Numbered from the stretch's first letter, positions 25,620 to 35,710 are shown. The stretch: DNA of 64,000 bases from Cellvibrionaceae bacterium (GCA_024707385.1 JANPZW010000015.1:558001-622000); one strand, 5' to 3'. Numbers and translations: made by a program. Notes: generated by a model from the letters alone, not told the origin.

Positions 25620-28556
25620 TTACAGCTTCCTGATCTGCAACCCCAAAGCGGCAACCGTATCCTGGCGACTGTGATCGCTGATCACGGCGATGTTGGCCTT
25701 TTCCGGTGCGAGGTAGGCAGCGGCGACCCGTCGCAGATCCTCCTGACGGGTGGCCAGCAGGCGGGCGCGGAATTCCTGACGCAACTCCAACGTGCGGCCG
25801 TGCAGATCGCCGTGGTACATGCGCTTGGCGCGACCCGCTGGTGAATCGGGTTTATCGATGCCGCTGATCACACCCAGAATCGCTTCCTCTACCGCCTGCC
25901 ACGACAGATCGGTCGTCATCACCCAATCCACTGCGCGATCAAAGTCTTTGAGGGTTTCTTCCATCCGGGGGTCGCGGTAGGAATAAAAGCGGAAGGCGGC
26001 GGAGTTGTTGTCCTGTCCCGCACCGCCGCCGTAGGCGCCGCCCTGTTCGCGGATGGCGCGATGCAGAAAACCGTTGCGCAGCACATTGCCCAAAACCACC
26101 AGAGGCGCGGCGTCCGGGTGGGTCATGGGAACGGTGGCATAAGCTTTAGCGCAGAAGTTGACCTGTGAATTGGTCAACCAGCCCTGACGAATGCTTTCGC
26201 TCACCGGTGCCAAGTCCCAGGGTGTCCGGCTTGAAGTCAGATTGTCGCCGTCAAACCAGCGGGAGAAATTCTGCTGCAGGCGCGGTTGGTGTTCGGCTTC
26301 CCCTACCAGCAGGTAGCGGCGCGGCGCCTGACGGATGGCTTGATGGATGCCGGCGAGCGTTTCGCAGAATTCCGCCAGTTTGCCGTCGTCCTTCAGATCG
26401 TCGTGCAGGGCTTTGATACGGCGGATGCCTTCCAGGCCGCCCTGCTCAAAGCTCAGTTTAGCGGCGGCGCACAGGCCGGCGGTCGCCGCGCCCATGGCGA
26501 GGCCGTGGCCGCTGCCGGTGACGCTTTGCTCACGCGCCGCACGCATCTGCGCGATCAGCTCTCTCACCCGGCCGTGTTCATCAAACCGCGCGTCGCGTAG
26601 GGTTGCATCCATCAGCTCGCACAACGCCTCGTGATTGCGCACCAGCGCTTTACCCGAGAAGGTCAAAAACTGGTTGGTGCTGTGGATGTCATCCACTTTG
26701 CTGCGGATACTGCTGAAGGCGCTCATGCCGCCGGATACACGCGCCTGCCAGCGCTGCACCTCCAGATAGCTGCGGGCGCCGACACCGAGTTCGGATACGC
26801 AGCTGGTGTAGTAGGGCAGAGCCGCCAGTTGCCGCTCGGACAGCTGCGGCATTTCCACCACCACTTGTTGATATACCAAGCCATTGGAGCCGACGTCGTA
26901 GCTGGACAGAGGGCGCTTGCTGCGCGGGAGCTCCTGGTTGTCGGCCTGTAGATCGGGCTCTGCAGCGGGCACGTCCTGCAGTGTCACCTTCGGCAGGATC
27001 GACTCATCATCTTGCCGGCCCTGGCGCTCAAGCAGAGCGGCCGCACGCTCGACTATGGACTTTTTCTCCTCGTCTGACAGACCGGCTTTGATCACGGCAA
27101 GCCGGTCCTTTTCCGCCTGCTCCTTGCGCGCCGCTATGGCTGAATCGGGCACCAGGCTCAGGCGCACTCGATGCGGGTTGTCCAGCAGCAGTTTGCGCAC
27201 CTGCTGTTTGATGAATTCCGGATCCTGGATGGCCGCGCGCAAGGTGTTCAGTGCCACATCGACGTTGAGCATGGGAACAGGATCGCCGCGATGGGTCGCC
27301 GCAGTAAGGGCATTCATGATGAGTTGCAAACCGTAAGGGTAACTGTCGCCGCCTATTTCCCGCTGGTGCAGCTCCAGTTGGTGCAAGGCGGCTTCCACAT
27401 CTTCCTGGGGGATGCCGTTTTGCGCGATCTGTTCGAGTGTATCGAGGATCAGCTTTTCCACCGCATCCACATCCTTCGCGGCACATCCCTCCAAGCCGCA
27501 GACAAAGGCCAATTCCTTCTGCGAATCATCGAGGCCGCAAAGCGGAGAGGGTGCATTGCCCAGCTCAGTTGTTTCCAGGGCTTGGAGCAGGGGGCAAGCG
27601 CTGTTGTCCAGCAGCACACTGGAAACCAGATTCGCGGTAAAAGCGGTTTCCAGATTGGCGCTGTGACCCAGCAACCAAGCCATCACCACGTGGGTTTTAT
27701 TGCCGCTGTTTTCATCCTCCGCCAGCGGATAGCGTTCCTCCACGCGCACCGGCGCGTAGTAACGCTGTTCATCGGGCACGGATACTTGTTTGTCCAGCCG
27801 CTGAAAGCGCGAGAGCGCCAGCTCTTCAAACTTGGTCTGGTGCTCCACCGCCGGAATATCACCATAGGTCATGAAGATCGCGTTGCTGGGGTGATAATGC
27901 GTTTTATAGAAATGCACTAGTTGTTCGTAAGTCAGGTTGGGAATGCAATCCGGCTCGCCGCCGCTATTGAAGTGATAGGTGGTGGCCGGGTGGAGGTACT
28001 TGCTTAGGGTATGCCAGAGCATGGAGGTGACCGAACTCATCGCCCCCTTCATTTCGTTGTACACCACGCCCTTGAACAGCAGTTCGGAATTGGCGTCACT
28101 CGGCTCGGCGAATTCCAGGCGGTGACCTTCCTGGGCAAAATCCAGCGGGTCCAGGCGGGAGAAAAATACCGCGTCGAGGTACACCTCCAGCAAATTGCCA
28201 AAGTCTTTGCGGTTGACACTGGCGAACGGGTACGCCGTCCAGTCGGAGCTGGTGAACGCGTTCATAAAGGTATTCAGGGACCGGCGCGTCATCATGAAGA
28301 AGGGATCCCGCACCGGATAGCGCTCACTGCCGCACAAAGCTGTGTGCTCCAGAATGTGGGCGACGCCGGTAGAGTCCTGAGGCACCGTGCGCAAGGCCAC
28401 CAGAAATACGTTTTCCGAGTTGTCGGCGCTCAGGTGAAAATGGCGCGCCCCGGTGGCGATGTGTTCATATTCTTCGACGGTGAGTTTCAGGGAGGGAACG
28501 GCTTCGCTGCGGATGAACTGGAAAGCGGGGTGGGCTTTGGGTGTGGCTTCTTGCAT
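25620..28556 (-). CDS. M16C family zinc metallopeptidase (presequence-protease-like)
   Basis: A 978-residue insulinase-superfamily protease related to PreP/Cym1, which forms a closed chamber that degrades short unfolded peptides. The inverted zinc motif HILEH is at residues 67-71, with the downstream Glu ligand in KGVVYNEMKGAMSS. The C-terminal half carries the usual REQGGAYGGGAG loop. The start MQEATPKAHPAFQFI is chosen because an upstream extension of 45 residues to 28691 is Arg-rich and unlike the family. There is no signal peptide, so it is probably cytosolic. No operon partner is seen. Confidence 0.92.
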   Translation of the reverse strand: MQEATPKAHPAFQFIRSEAVPSLKLTVEEYEHIATGARHFHLSADNSENVFLVALRTVPQDSTGVAHILEHTALCGSERYPVRDPFFMMTRRSLNTFMNAFTSSDWTAYPFASVNRKDFGNLLEVYLDAVFFSRLDPLDFAQEGHRLEFAEPSDANSELLFKGVVYNEMKGAMSSVTSMLWHTLSKYLHPATTYHFNSGGEPDCIPNLTYEQLVHFYKTHYHPSNAIFMTYGDIPAVEHQTKFEELALSRFQRLDKQVSVPDEQRYYAPVRVEERYPLAEDENSGNKTHVVMAWLLGHSANLETAFTANLVSSVLLDNSACPLLQALETTELGNAPSPLCGLDDSQKELAFVCGLEGCAAKDVDAVEKLILDTLEQIAQNGIPQEDVEAALHQLELHQREIGGDSYPYGLQLIMNALTAATHRGDPVPMLNVDVALNTLRAAIQDPEFIKQQVRKLLLDNPHRVRLSLVPDSAIAARKEQAEKDRLAVIKAGLSDEEKKSIVERAAALLERQGRQDDESILPKVTLQDVPAAEPDLQADNQELPRSKRPLSSYDVGSNGLVYQQVVVEMPQLSERQLAALPYYTSCVSELGVGARSYLEVQRWQARVSGGMSAFSSIRSKVDDIHSTNQFLTFSGKALVRNHEALCELMDATLRDARFDEHGRVRELIAQMRAAREQSVTGSGHGLAMGAATAGLCAAAKLSFEQGGLEGIRRIKALHDDLKDDGKLAEFCETLAGIHQAIRQAPRRYLLVGEAEHQPRLQQNFSRWFDGDNLTSSRTPWDLAPVSESIRQGWLTNSQVNFCAKAYATVPMTHPDAAPLVVLGNVLRNGFLHRAIREQGGAYGGGAGQDNNSAAFRFYSYRDPRMEETLKDFDRAVDWVMTTDLSWQAVEEAILGVISGIDKPDSPAGRAKRMYHGDLHGRTLELRQEFRARLLATRQEDLRRVAAAYLAPEKANIAVISDHSRQDTVAALGLQIRKL

Positions 28557-28842
28557 AGAGCGCCTCTGAAGTTGCAATAAGAGTCCGCTGAGGCCACTGC
28601 GGTGGCAAACGGATTCGGCATTTTGCCGTCGCAACAGTTTTGAATTCAACCTCGCAATGCATTCACCACCGGCTCGCAATGCATTCATCACTGATATTTA
28701 AGTGCCACAGCCGCAGCGGGCCGGCACGACTGTCAGTCGCTATCAAAAATCGCTATATTGCTCGCGCTTCAGAGAAACCGGCCTGCGTGAACAATACTGA
28801 AGCGGGCGGTGACGCGATGAGTTAGCTAGAGGGGTTTTTGAA

Positions 28843-29562
28843 ATGGCCGATTGGCTGATGATGTACGGGCTGGATTTGCTTGCAGCCGCGTGGCTGATAG
28901 GGTGCTGGACCGGTTATGCGGCCTTTGCCAAACGCCAGGCACGCACTACTTTCTGTATTTCCTCCGTGCTGCATTACTACCGCAAGCGCTGGATGTTTTT
29001 CATGCTGCAGCGGGAAAACCGCGTCGCCGATTCATCACTTTTGTCCAGCCTTGAGCGCAACGCCAGTTTCCTCGCTTCCACCGCTATGTTGATCATCGCC
29101 GGTTTGGTGACCACGCTGGCCTCCATAGACACAGTTCATGCAACGCTCACCACAGTCCCATTTTCGCGCGTGGCGCAAACGCCGTTGCAATTGCAGTTCA
29201 AGGTTGCGCTGCTGTTGCTCATCTACATCTATGCTTTTTTCTCGTTCACCTGGGCGATGCGGCAGTACGGCTTCTGCGCGATCATGTTCGGTGCGGCGCC
29301 TTTATGCAGTGGCGAGAATCCAGAGGCTGAGGTGTATGCCCGCCATGCCTCCAAGGTGATCGACCAGGCGGGGCTCAGCTATAACTATGGTTTGCGGGCG
29401 TATTATTTCTCCCTTTCAATTCTGGCTTGGGTATTCAGCATCTGGTTATTCGTACTTGCTGTGGCCATTGTGGTCGCCGTGCTGTACGAGCGTGAATTCC
29501 ACTCCAAAACACTGCGCGCGATGATTCAGGCTGCCGACTTGAAAGACACTCGCTTGGATTAG
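28843..29562 (+). CDS. DUF599 family inner-membrane protein
   Basis: A 239-residue membrane protein with about four helices: residues about 5-25 (LDLLAAAWLIGCWTGYAAF), 80-100 (ASTAMLIIAGLVTTLASI), 130-150 (VALLLLIYIYAFFSFTW) and 195-225 (SLSILAWVFSIWLFVLAVAI). The loop LLSSLERNASFLASTAM and the stretch FTWAMRQYGFCAIMFGAAP match DUF599 proteins of pseudomonads; function unknown. The start follows GAGGGG. It precedes the kinase gene by 81 bases on the same strand and could be co-transcribed. Confidence 0.85.
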   Translation: MADWLMMYGLDLLAAAWLIGCWTGYAAFAKRQARTTFCISSVLHYYRKRWMFFMLQRENRVADSSLLSSLERNASFLASTAMLIIAGLVTTLASIDTVHATLTTVPFSRVAQTPLQLQFKVALLLLIYIYAFFSFTWAMRQYGFCAIMFGAAPLCSGENPEAEVYARHASKVIDQAGLSYNYGLRAYYFSLSILAWVFSIWLFVLAVAIVVAVLYEREFHSKTLRAMIQAADLKDTRLD

Positions 29563-29643
29563 GGAAGTGTCGCCGGGTTGGCGTAATTGTTATGCGGAGC
29601 ACATGGGGCTACCATGCCGCTTTGCTTAGTCGAGTGTGGAGCG

Positions 29644-31299
29644 ATGGATAACGAAAATCCCACCCATAAACGAATGCCAGAGCAGGATGAGACTCGTCGC
29701 ACCGCGACTCGCGAAGAGAGTGGTGCGGCTACCACGCTTGCTCGCGGCGGGCGGCAGCCCGAGCCATCCTCACCCACTCTCGCGCGGGACGCCGCAGATG
29801 ATCAAACGCGTCCGGCTTCAAATCTAAACGCCACGCGTATCCAGGTCAAACCGCGGGTTCACCCATCCTCGGACACTCTCGCCACGCCTTCCCAAAGTGC
29901 CAATACCACTGTCGTCAATCCAGATATAAGCCGACTTTCAGACAGCGTTTTCGCTCATCTCGAGAAACGCATTGCCGAAAGCTATAAGGGTATGACTGTG
30001 CTTAAAGAGCGCTTTGTGCTCCTGCAGACCCTGGGATCCGGTGGTATGGGCAACGTGTATCTGGCCAAGGATTTATTGCGCGAGGAAATGGATGACAGTG
30101 ATTCGCTGATCGCCATCAAGGTGCTCAACGAGGAGTGCCGCCGCCTTCCCGGTGCATTGCAGTCGCTGCAACGGGAGGCGAAAAAAGCGCAGGCGCTCTC
30201 CCACCCGAACATAGTGACGGTCTACGATTTCGATCGCGATGGCGACAACGCCTTTATCACCATGGAATACATCGAGGGTGATTCGCTCAAGGAGCATTTA
30301 CGATCCAATGGGCGTATGCCGTTTGAGAAAGCGTTCTATGTCATCGAGCGGGTCGCACGCGGATTGGCCTACGCTCACCAGCAGGGTTTCGCCCACGCCG
30401 ATATCAAACCCGCCAACATTTTTCTCAGCAAAAGTGACGTCGTAAAAATTCTCGATTTCGGTATCGCCAAAGCGTTCACTGAAGCCACCAAAGAGAAGCG
30501 CACACTCGCGGATGCTCTTACCGAAGGTGCTTTGACACCGGGTTACGCCAGCCTGGAAATGTTGCAGGGCCATACACCTATGCCGGTGGATGATGTGTAC
30601 TCCCTGGCGTGTATGTATTACGAAATCCTGCGCGGCCGCCATCCTTTTATTGGCGCCGATGGCCTGCCTATGCCGGCGGATGTGGCGCGTGATAAGGGCG
30701 CCAAGCTGGAGAATATTGTCGGTATTCCGCGACGGCAGATGCGCGCGCTGCGCCGTGGCCTGGAATTCGAGCGGGACAAGCGCTTCAAGGATGCCGGTGA
30801 ATTTCTCGACGCCATTAAAAAGCGCAATTTAAAAAAAGATCTCGGCCTGCTTAGCCTCGCCGCCGTGGCCACCGGCACCTTGATTTTCCTCACCAGCACG
30901 GCACTTGATCAGGTGGTTCCCAGTGTGACCAGCCTCAAGCCGGCACTCAGTGCAGTAGGTGAGGCCATAATTGAAGGTGATCAATTTTTGGCGACGCAGG
31001 ATATTGATCTGGCGCATCGCCTTTATTCCCAGGCGTGGGAGCTGGCGAATGATCTTACGGTGAATGATGTGGCCGAACGGGAAAAGGTCCACGCCATTCT
31101 TGAAGACCGCATGATCCAGGTGAGCAACCAGCTTATTGAACGATCGCGCGATGAATCCATTGATGAATATCAGTTGCGTGAATTGTTCGTCGCACTGGAA
31201 TTTCTCGCCAAAGATGAAATTGCCGGTAATGAAAGAAAAATTGAAGCCGCACTCAAGAACATAGATAAGCGGCTGCAGCGTTTTGAATCGAAGAAGTGA
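29644..31299 (+). CDS. Transmembrane serine/threonine protein kinase (PknB-type)
   Basis: A 551-residue kinase starting at MDNENPTHKRMPEQ (GGAG upstream). Residues 1-115 are Ser/Thr/Pro-rich and probably disordered. The kinase domain spans about 120-390: Gly loop LGSGGMGNVYLAKD, Lys in LIAIKVL, catalytic loop FAHADIKPANIFL, DFGIAK, and GYASLEML. The catalytic loop reads HAD, lacking the Arg of HRD, so it is a non-RD kinase and may not need activation-loop phosphorylation. One helix at about 400-420 (LGLLSLAAVATGTLIFL) is followed by a roughly 130-residue, probably periplasmic, helical tail. A caspase-domain lipoprotein gene follows after 30 bases, pointing to a shared pathway. Confidence 0.9.
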   Translation: MDNENPTHKRMPEQDETRRTATREESGAATTLARGGRQPEPSSPTLARDAADDQTRPASNLNATRIQVKPRVHPSSDTLATPSQSANTTVVNPDISRLSDSVFAHLEKRIAESYKGMTVLKERFVLLQTLGSGGMGNVYLAKDLLREEMDDSDSLIAIKVLNEECRRLPGALQSLQREAKKAQALSHPNIVTVYDFDRDGDNAFITMEYIEGDSLKEHLRSNGRMPFEKAFYVIERVARGLAYAHQQGFAHADIKPANIFLSKSDVVKILDFGIAKAFTEATKEKRTLADALTEGALTPGYASLEMLQGHTPMPVDDVYSLACMYYEILRGRHPFIGADGLPMPADVARDKGAKLENIVGIPRRQMRALRRGLEFERDKRFKDAGEFLDAIKKRNLKKDLGLLSLAAVATGTLIFLTSTALDQVVPSVTSLKPALSAVGEAIIEGDQFLATQDIDLAHRLYSQAWELANDLTVNDVAEREKVHAILEDRMIQVSNQLIERSRDESIDEYQLRELFVALEFLAKDEIAGNERKIEAALKNIDKRLQRFESKK

Positions 31300-31329
31300 T
31301 TTGCTTATTCAACCAGGAGAATTTCTACA

Positions 31330-33010
31330 ATGCCAGTCAAGACCTTGCCTTTCGCACTGAAACCTTTGGGGCCGCTCGCTTTGAGCCTTGCTTTACTCGC
31401 CGGCTGCGGCGCAACCACTCCGACGAAAGACGCCGCTGCTGGCAAGTCCAAGGAAGGTTATGAAAACCTCGAGGATCTTTACATCGTCGACTGCCTGCTA
31501 CCTGGCCAGGTGCGCCGTCTCGGCACCATGCAATATCTCAGTCCGCGTCGTGCGGTTCGCACCACCACTGCGGATTGTCGTATCCGCGGCGGCGAATATG
31601 TGGAATACGACCGGGCGGATTATCGCTCTGCACTGAAGGTCTGGTTGCCACAGGCAGAGCAGGGCGATGCCGAGGCGCAGAATTACGTCGGTGAAATTTT
31701 TGAAAAAAGGTCTAGGCCAGGAGCCAGATTATGTTTCCGCTGTGAGCTGGTACACCAAGGCAGCCAATCAGGGATATTCACGGGCGCAAATCAATTTGGG
31801 CTATTTATATGAAAAAGGCATGGGTGTTGATAAAAACATCACCACCGCTTTGAACTGGTATCGCAAGGCATCGGGCATTGGCGACGACGAGCTGATGCTC
31901 AGCAGCGACGCACAAAAAGAACTCGCCTCCACGCGGGAAAAACTCAATGCGCAACTGGCGAGCGCCAAAGTCCAAACCGACTTTTTGCAAAAGCAGATAG
32001 CTGGACTTAAGGGTGAGGTAGAAAAGCAGACCCGGCTCGCCGAGCAGAAACAAAATGGCGCGGATCCCAAAGAGCTGGAATTCGCCCGCCAGGAAGTTGC
32101 GGCCTTGACGGAGTTGTACGAAAAAGCCTTGAATGAACGCAAATCTCTTGAAGAGCAGGTGGGCGGGATGGAAATCGCTTATCGCAAATTCAGCAGTGAC
32201 GAATTCCTCGCGCCGAAAATTCTCGACAAAGTGGAAACCCGGGTGGCGAAAGACGTGAATTTCGGCCGCTATTTCGCCCTCATCATTGGCAATCAGGATT
32301 ATGTGTTCCTCGACGATCTGCGCTCACCTATCCAGGACGGCAAGCGCCTGCAGCAAATTCTCGAGCAGAAATATGGCTTCAGCACTTTGCTGGTTTCCAA
32401 TGCCTCCGAGAAAAATATTCTCAACACCATCAACGATTTTTACGAACAGATCGGTGAGAACGATAATCTGCTGATTTATTACGCCGGTCACGGCAATATT
32501 TCCCGCAGCGACCAAAGTCGTACCGAGCGCGGTTATTGGCTGCCGGTGGATGCCGGCAAAGATAACATCAGCAACTGGATCAACAATTCGGTGATCAGTG
32601 ATCACCTGGATCGCATGCGCGCCCGCTCAGTATTGGTGATTTCGGATTCCTGCTACGCAGGTTATCTCGGCTCGGAAAAAAGCCCGTTTTTATTCGGCGT
32701 GAGCGGATCTCAATCGGATAAAGCCATTCAGGCGGGTTTATCCCGGCGCGCACGGGTGGTAATTTCATCCGGCGGTGTAAAACCGGTGTTGGATGGCTCC
32801 AATAAAACCCACTCGGTATTTGCAAGTGCTTTGATCGACGCTCTGGATCAGAACCAGGACACGCTGCGCGACAGTAGTTTGTTCGCCCAATTGTCGGTCA
32901 ACGTGCGCAAGCGCAGTGAGCATGCCGAAGAGGTCCAGATTCCCGAAATGAAACCCGTGCGGGAAGCAGGGCATGAGGGCGGCACCTTCTATTTTGTGCC
33001 GGTTAACTGA
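31330..33010 (+). CDS. Sel1-repeat, coiled-coil, caspase-domain (C14) lipoprotein, frame broken at an A6 run
   Basis: Starts after AGGAGA with a signal peptide and lipobox LALLAGC (Gly at +2, consistent with outer-membrane sorting). The frame breaks at six A (31703-31708). Five A give GEIFEKGLGQEPDYVSAV, exactly a Sel1 repeat junction, and one protein of about 559 residues. Domains: N-terminal region with paired Cys (to about 95), two or three Sel1 repeats (about 96-180; SAVSWYTKAANQGYSRAQ, GYLYEKGMGVDKNIT), a coiled coil (about 190-290), then a caspase-like domain (about 305-555) with catalytic-type His in YYAGHGN (about 387) and Cys in ISDSCYAG (441). It probably acts as a periplasm-facing peptidase; the substrate is unknown. 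Its end overlaps the convergent hydrolase gene by 22 bases. Confidence 0.88.
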
Positions 33011-33819
33011 GCCTCCAAATCCTGTAGCAGCGCAGGCCAGATGCGCTGCCAGCAGCAGGAGTGATCAAATTTAGGATGCAGGAAAAAACGGGCTGCAGGA
33101 TCGCGGCTCGCGACCTCTTGGGTAATATACGCCGGCACCTGCTGGTCCACGGCTCCAGCCAAATGCCAGCGGACAATCCCGCCCGGCAACGCCGGTTGTC
33201 CGGCAGGATTTAATGATCGTTGCAATGGCAAAAATCCCCGCGCGCTCGTCCAGGCGCGGTGATCCAGATTGGCCGCCACAGTGACCACGGCCGCCACATT
33301 ATCCAACCGCTGCGCCAGCAACATCGCCAGCGTCCCGCCCCCGCTATGACCGAGCAGAACCAGCCGCGCACCCGGATATTGCCGTCCCAGATCCTGCAGC
33401 CCAGCCGCCATGATCGCCACCACTTCCTCTGAATAACGCCTGTCGGTCCAGAGGGTCGCGGAGCAGTTTTCCGGCATGGCCGCATGGCCGTAGCAGGGGC
33501 GATTGAGATAAATGCTCGGATGGGGATCCAGCATCATTAGCTTCAAGGCTGTCATTTCACTTGAATTGGGGTCGGCCGCCGGCCAGCGCCCGCGCAGCCA
33601 GGGCTGTCCATCTCCTTCGAGATATACATGAATGAAACCGACGTCTGGGAGTGCGACTGTGTTATGCGCATAGGCAACAAGAGGTATAGGTGAGGTGCGC
33701 GCCAAGGTAAGGGGTTCGCATGTCGGACATAAAACTCGAGTTCTATGCGATGGACTAGTGCTGCAGCCAGCGAGTAGGCCGGCGATGAAAAGGAGAAAAG
33801 CGGCAGCGATGCGGCCCAT
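32989..33819 (-). CDS. Alpha/beta-hydrolase lipoprotein
   Basis: A 276-residue protein with signal peptide and lipobox LLAGC. The fold is an alpha/beta hydrolase: nucleophile elbow LLGHSGGGTLAML (GxSxG), acidic residue in GAVDQQVPAY, and His in KFDHSCCWQ near the C-terminus, in the correct order for a Ser-Asp-His triad. Several Cys (TRVLCPTCEP, HSCCW) could form periplasmic disulfides. Substrate unknown. The ATG directly follows the probable stop of the GGDEF gene, so the two form an operon. The last 22 bases overlap the convergent caspase gene. Confidence 0.85.
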   Translation of the reverse strand: MGRIAAAFLLFIAGLLAGCSTSPSHRTRVLCPTCEPLTLARTSPIPLVAYAHNTVALPDVGFIHVYLEGDGQPWLRGRWPAADPNSSEMTALKLMMLDPHPSIYLNRPCYGHAAMPENCSATLWTDRRYSEEVVAIMAAGLQDLGRQYPGARLVLLGHSGGGTLAMLLAQRLDNVAAVVTVAANLDHRAWTSARGFLPLQRSLNPAGQPALPGGIVRWHLAGAVDQQVPAYITQEVASRDPAARFFLHPKFDHSCCWQRIWPALLQDLEAQLTGTK

Positions 33820-34487
33820 TCAGAATGCGTCGGGTGGACCCAAAGGGCAGCACGCTCGTCCGCGTTAACGGAGGATGGATTGAGATCTGCGGCGTCCGCG
33901 CAGACCCGGTCCCGGCCACTGCGCTTTGCTTCATAGAGCTTTTGGTCAGCGCGGTCGACAAGTACGGCAGCGCTGATTTTCTGCTCATGGCGAAAGGCGC
34001 TAACACCGAAACTGGCGGTGATCATCAAATCTCCTTTTGGGGTGGTAATGGGTGTTTGCTTCAACGCCAACCGCAGGCGTTCCGCCACCTGCATAGCCGT
34101 CACCAACGGCGTGGCCGGCAGAATGATGACAAACTCCTCGCCGCCGTAACGACACGGCACGTCGATAATTCTCAGCTCGTCGCGGAAAATCTGGGCTGCG
34201 CATTGGAGCACATGGTCGCCAACGGGATGGCCAAAGCTGTCGTTGATCGCTTTGAAGTGATCCAGATCCAGCAAGATGATGCTGAGGGTTTGCAGGCTGC
34301 GGCGGGAGCGTTCCATTTCGGTCTCGAGAACCCGATCGAAATGGCGTTTGTTATAGAGGAGGGTAAGCGGGTCGCGAATCACCTGAAGTTCAAGGGATTG
34401 AAGCTCTTTGTGCAATCGCGACAGCTCCATCTGCGCCGGGCAATCCGGCGCTTCATACAGGCACAAGATCCGTGGGGAGTCGCTCAT
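33820..34487 (-). CDS. Diguanylate cyclase (GGDEF), 3' end frame broken
   Basis: A single GGDEF domain: RDPLTLLYNKRHFD at the start, IILLDLDHFKAINDSFGH, the active site RYGGEEF, and the inhibitory I-site RIID five residues before it. It should therefore make c-di-GMP and be feedback-controlled. A short N-terminal stretch with a helix precedes the domain; there is no membrane segment. After the domain the literal frame runs about 90 residues into the shadow of the hydrolase gene. One extra base near 33838-33845 would end it as GPPDAF with TGA adjoining the hydrolase ATG, which I consider the true end. Read literally, the stop is at 33552. Confidence 0.82.
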
Positions 34488-34546
34488 TCAGCGCAGGTCT
34501 CAACAATATTGGGTTGTTGAAGATTAGATGGCCGAAGGGTTGGGTG

Positions 34547-35710
34547 CTATGAAAGGCGTTCCAAGAAATGTTCGTAGCCAAACTCTTTAACAATTTTTAA
34601 CTCATCCGTCTCACTGTTGTAGAGCGCAATAGCCGGCAATGGAATGCCGTTGAAGGTGGTGTTTTTCACCATGGTGTAAATCGCCATATCCTCGAACATC
34701 ATCCGCTGCCCGACCTTGAGCGGGCTCGGGAAGCTGTAATCTCCGATGACGTCGCCGGACAAGCAGCTCGGGCCGCCGAGCCGGTAGGTATGAGGCAGTT
34801 CGCCTGGCTGACCGGTGCCGGTAATGCGCGGGCGATAGGGCATCTCCAGCACGTCCGGCATATGACAGGTGGCAGAGGTATCCAGAATCGCCAGATCCAT
34901 GCTGTTCCAGTTGGTGTCGAGGACTTCGGCCACCAGAATGCCGCCGTTCAGCGCGATCGCTTCGCCCGGCTCCAGGTAAACCTGCACCTGATATTTGTTC
35001 TGGAACTGTTTGACGCGCTCGATCAAAGCGTCAACCTGATAATCATCCCGCGTAATGTGATGACCGCCGCCGAAGTTGATCCACTTCATCTGCGGCAAGT
35101 AGTCGGCAAAGTTGGTTTCGATAACGTCGAGGGTCCGCCGCAAGGGTTCGTAATCCTGTTCGCACAAGGTGTGAAAATGCAGGCCGGAGAGGCCGGTCAG
35201 GTCCTGACCTTCGAATCGGGCAATGGGAATACCCATACGTGAGCAGGGCGCGCAGGGATCGTAAATTGGCGTCGCCCCTTCCGAGTGTTCGGGATTGATC
35301 CGCAGACCAAATTCCAACCCTGGCCGTCTGGCTTGGGCCGCGAGAGCCTGCTCTTTAAATCGCTGCCACTGGTCAAATGAATTGAATACCACGTGATCCG
35401 ACGCTTCCAGAATTGCTTCCATTTCCTGTGGGCGATAGGCGGCAGCGTAGGTGTGCACTTCACCGCCGAACTCCTCCCGCCCTAAACGAGCCTCAAACAA
35501 ACCGCTGGCGCAGGTTCCCTTGAGGTAACGCATCACCAAAGGTGCTACGGCAAACATAGAAAACGCTTTGAGGGCCAATAACACTTTGGCGCCACTTTCT
35601 TCCTGTACCCGGGCCAACACGCGCAAATTGCGCTCGATCGCAGCGGCGTCCACGACATAACAAGGGCTGGGAACGCGGGACAGGTCAAAATTTGCCAGGG
35701 AGTGGGGCAT
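34547..35710 (-). CDS. nspC: Carboxynorspermidine decarboxylase
   Basis: PLP-dependent decarboxylase of the alanine-racemase fold that converts carboxynorspermidine / carboxyspermidine to norspermidine / spermidine. The length of 387 residues fits. The Schiff-base lysine is K48 in LLALKAFSMF. SGLHFHTLCEQ and the C-terminal GGPSCLSGDVIGDYSF, which supplies the substrate-binding and dimer-interface Cys/Asp, are characteristic of NspC. It is the third gene of a minus-strand set with arginine decarboxylase and carboxynorspermidine dehydrogenase. Confidence 0.93.
   Translation of the reverse strand: MPHSLANFDLSRVPSPCYVVDAAAIERNLRVLARVQEESGAKVLLALKAFSMFAVAPLVMRYLKGTCASGLFEARLGREEFGGEVHTYAAAYRPQEMEAILEASDHVVFNSFDQWQRFKEQALAAQARRPGLEFGLRINPEHSEGATPIYDPCAPCSRMGIPIARFEGQDLTGLSGLHFHTLCEQDYEPLRRTLDVIETNFADYLPQMKWINFGGGHHITRDDYQVDALIERVKQFQNKYQVQVYLEPGEAIALNGGILVAEVLDTNWNSMDLAILDTSATCHMPDVLEMPYRPRITGTGQPGELPHTYRLGGPSCLSGDVIGDYSFPSPLKVGQRMMFEDMAIYTMVKNTTFNGIPLPAIALYNSETDELKIVKEFGYEHFLERLS

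Noticed and set aside
33552..33819. About 90-residue C-terminal extension of the GGDEF protein
   Set aside because: It runs in the shadow frame of the lipoprotein hydrolase gene; a one-base correction gives a stop exactly at the hydrolase ATG.
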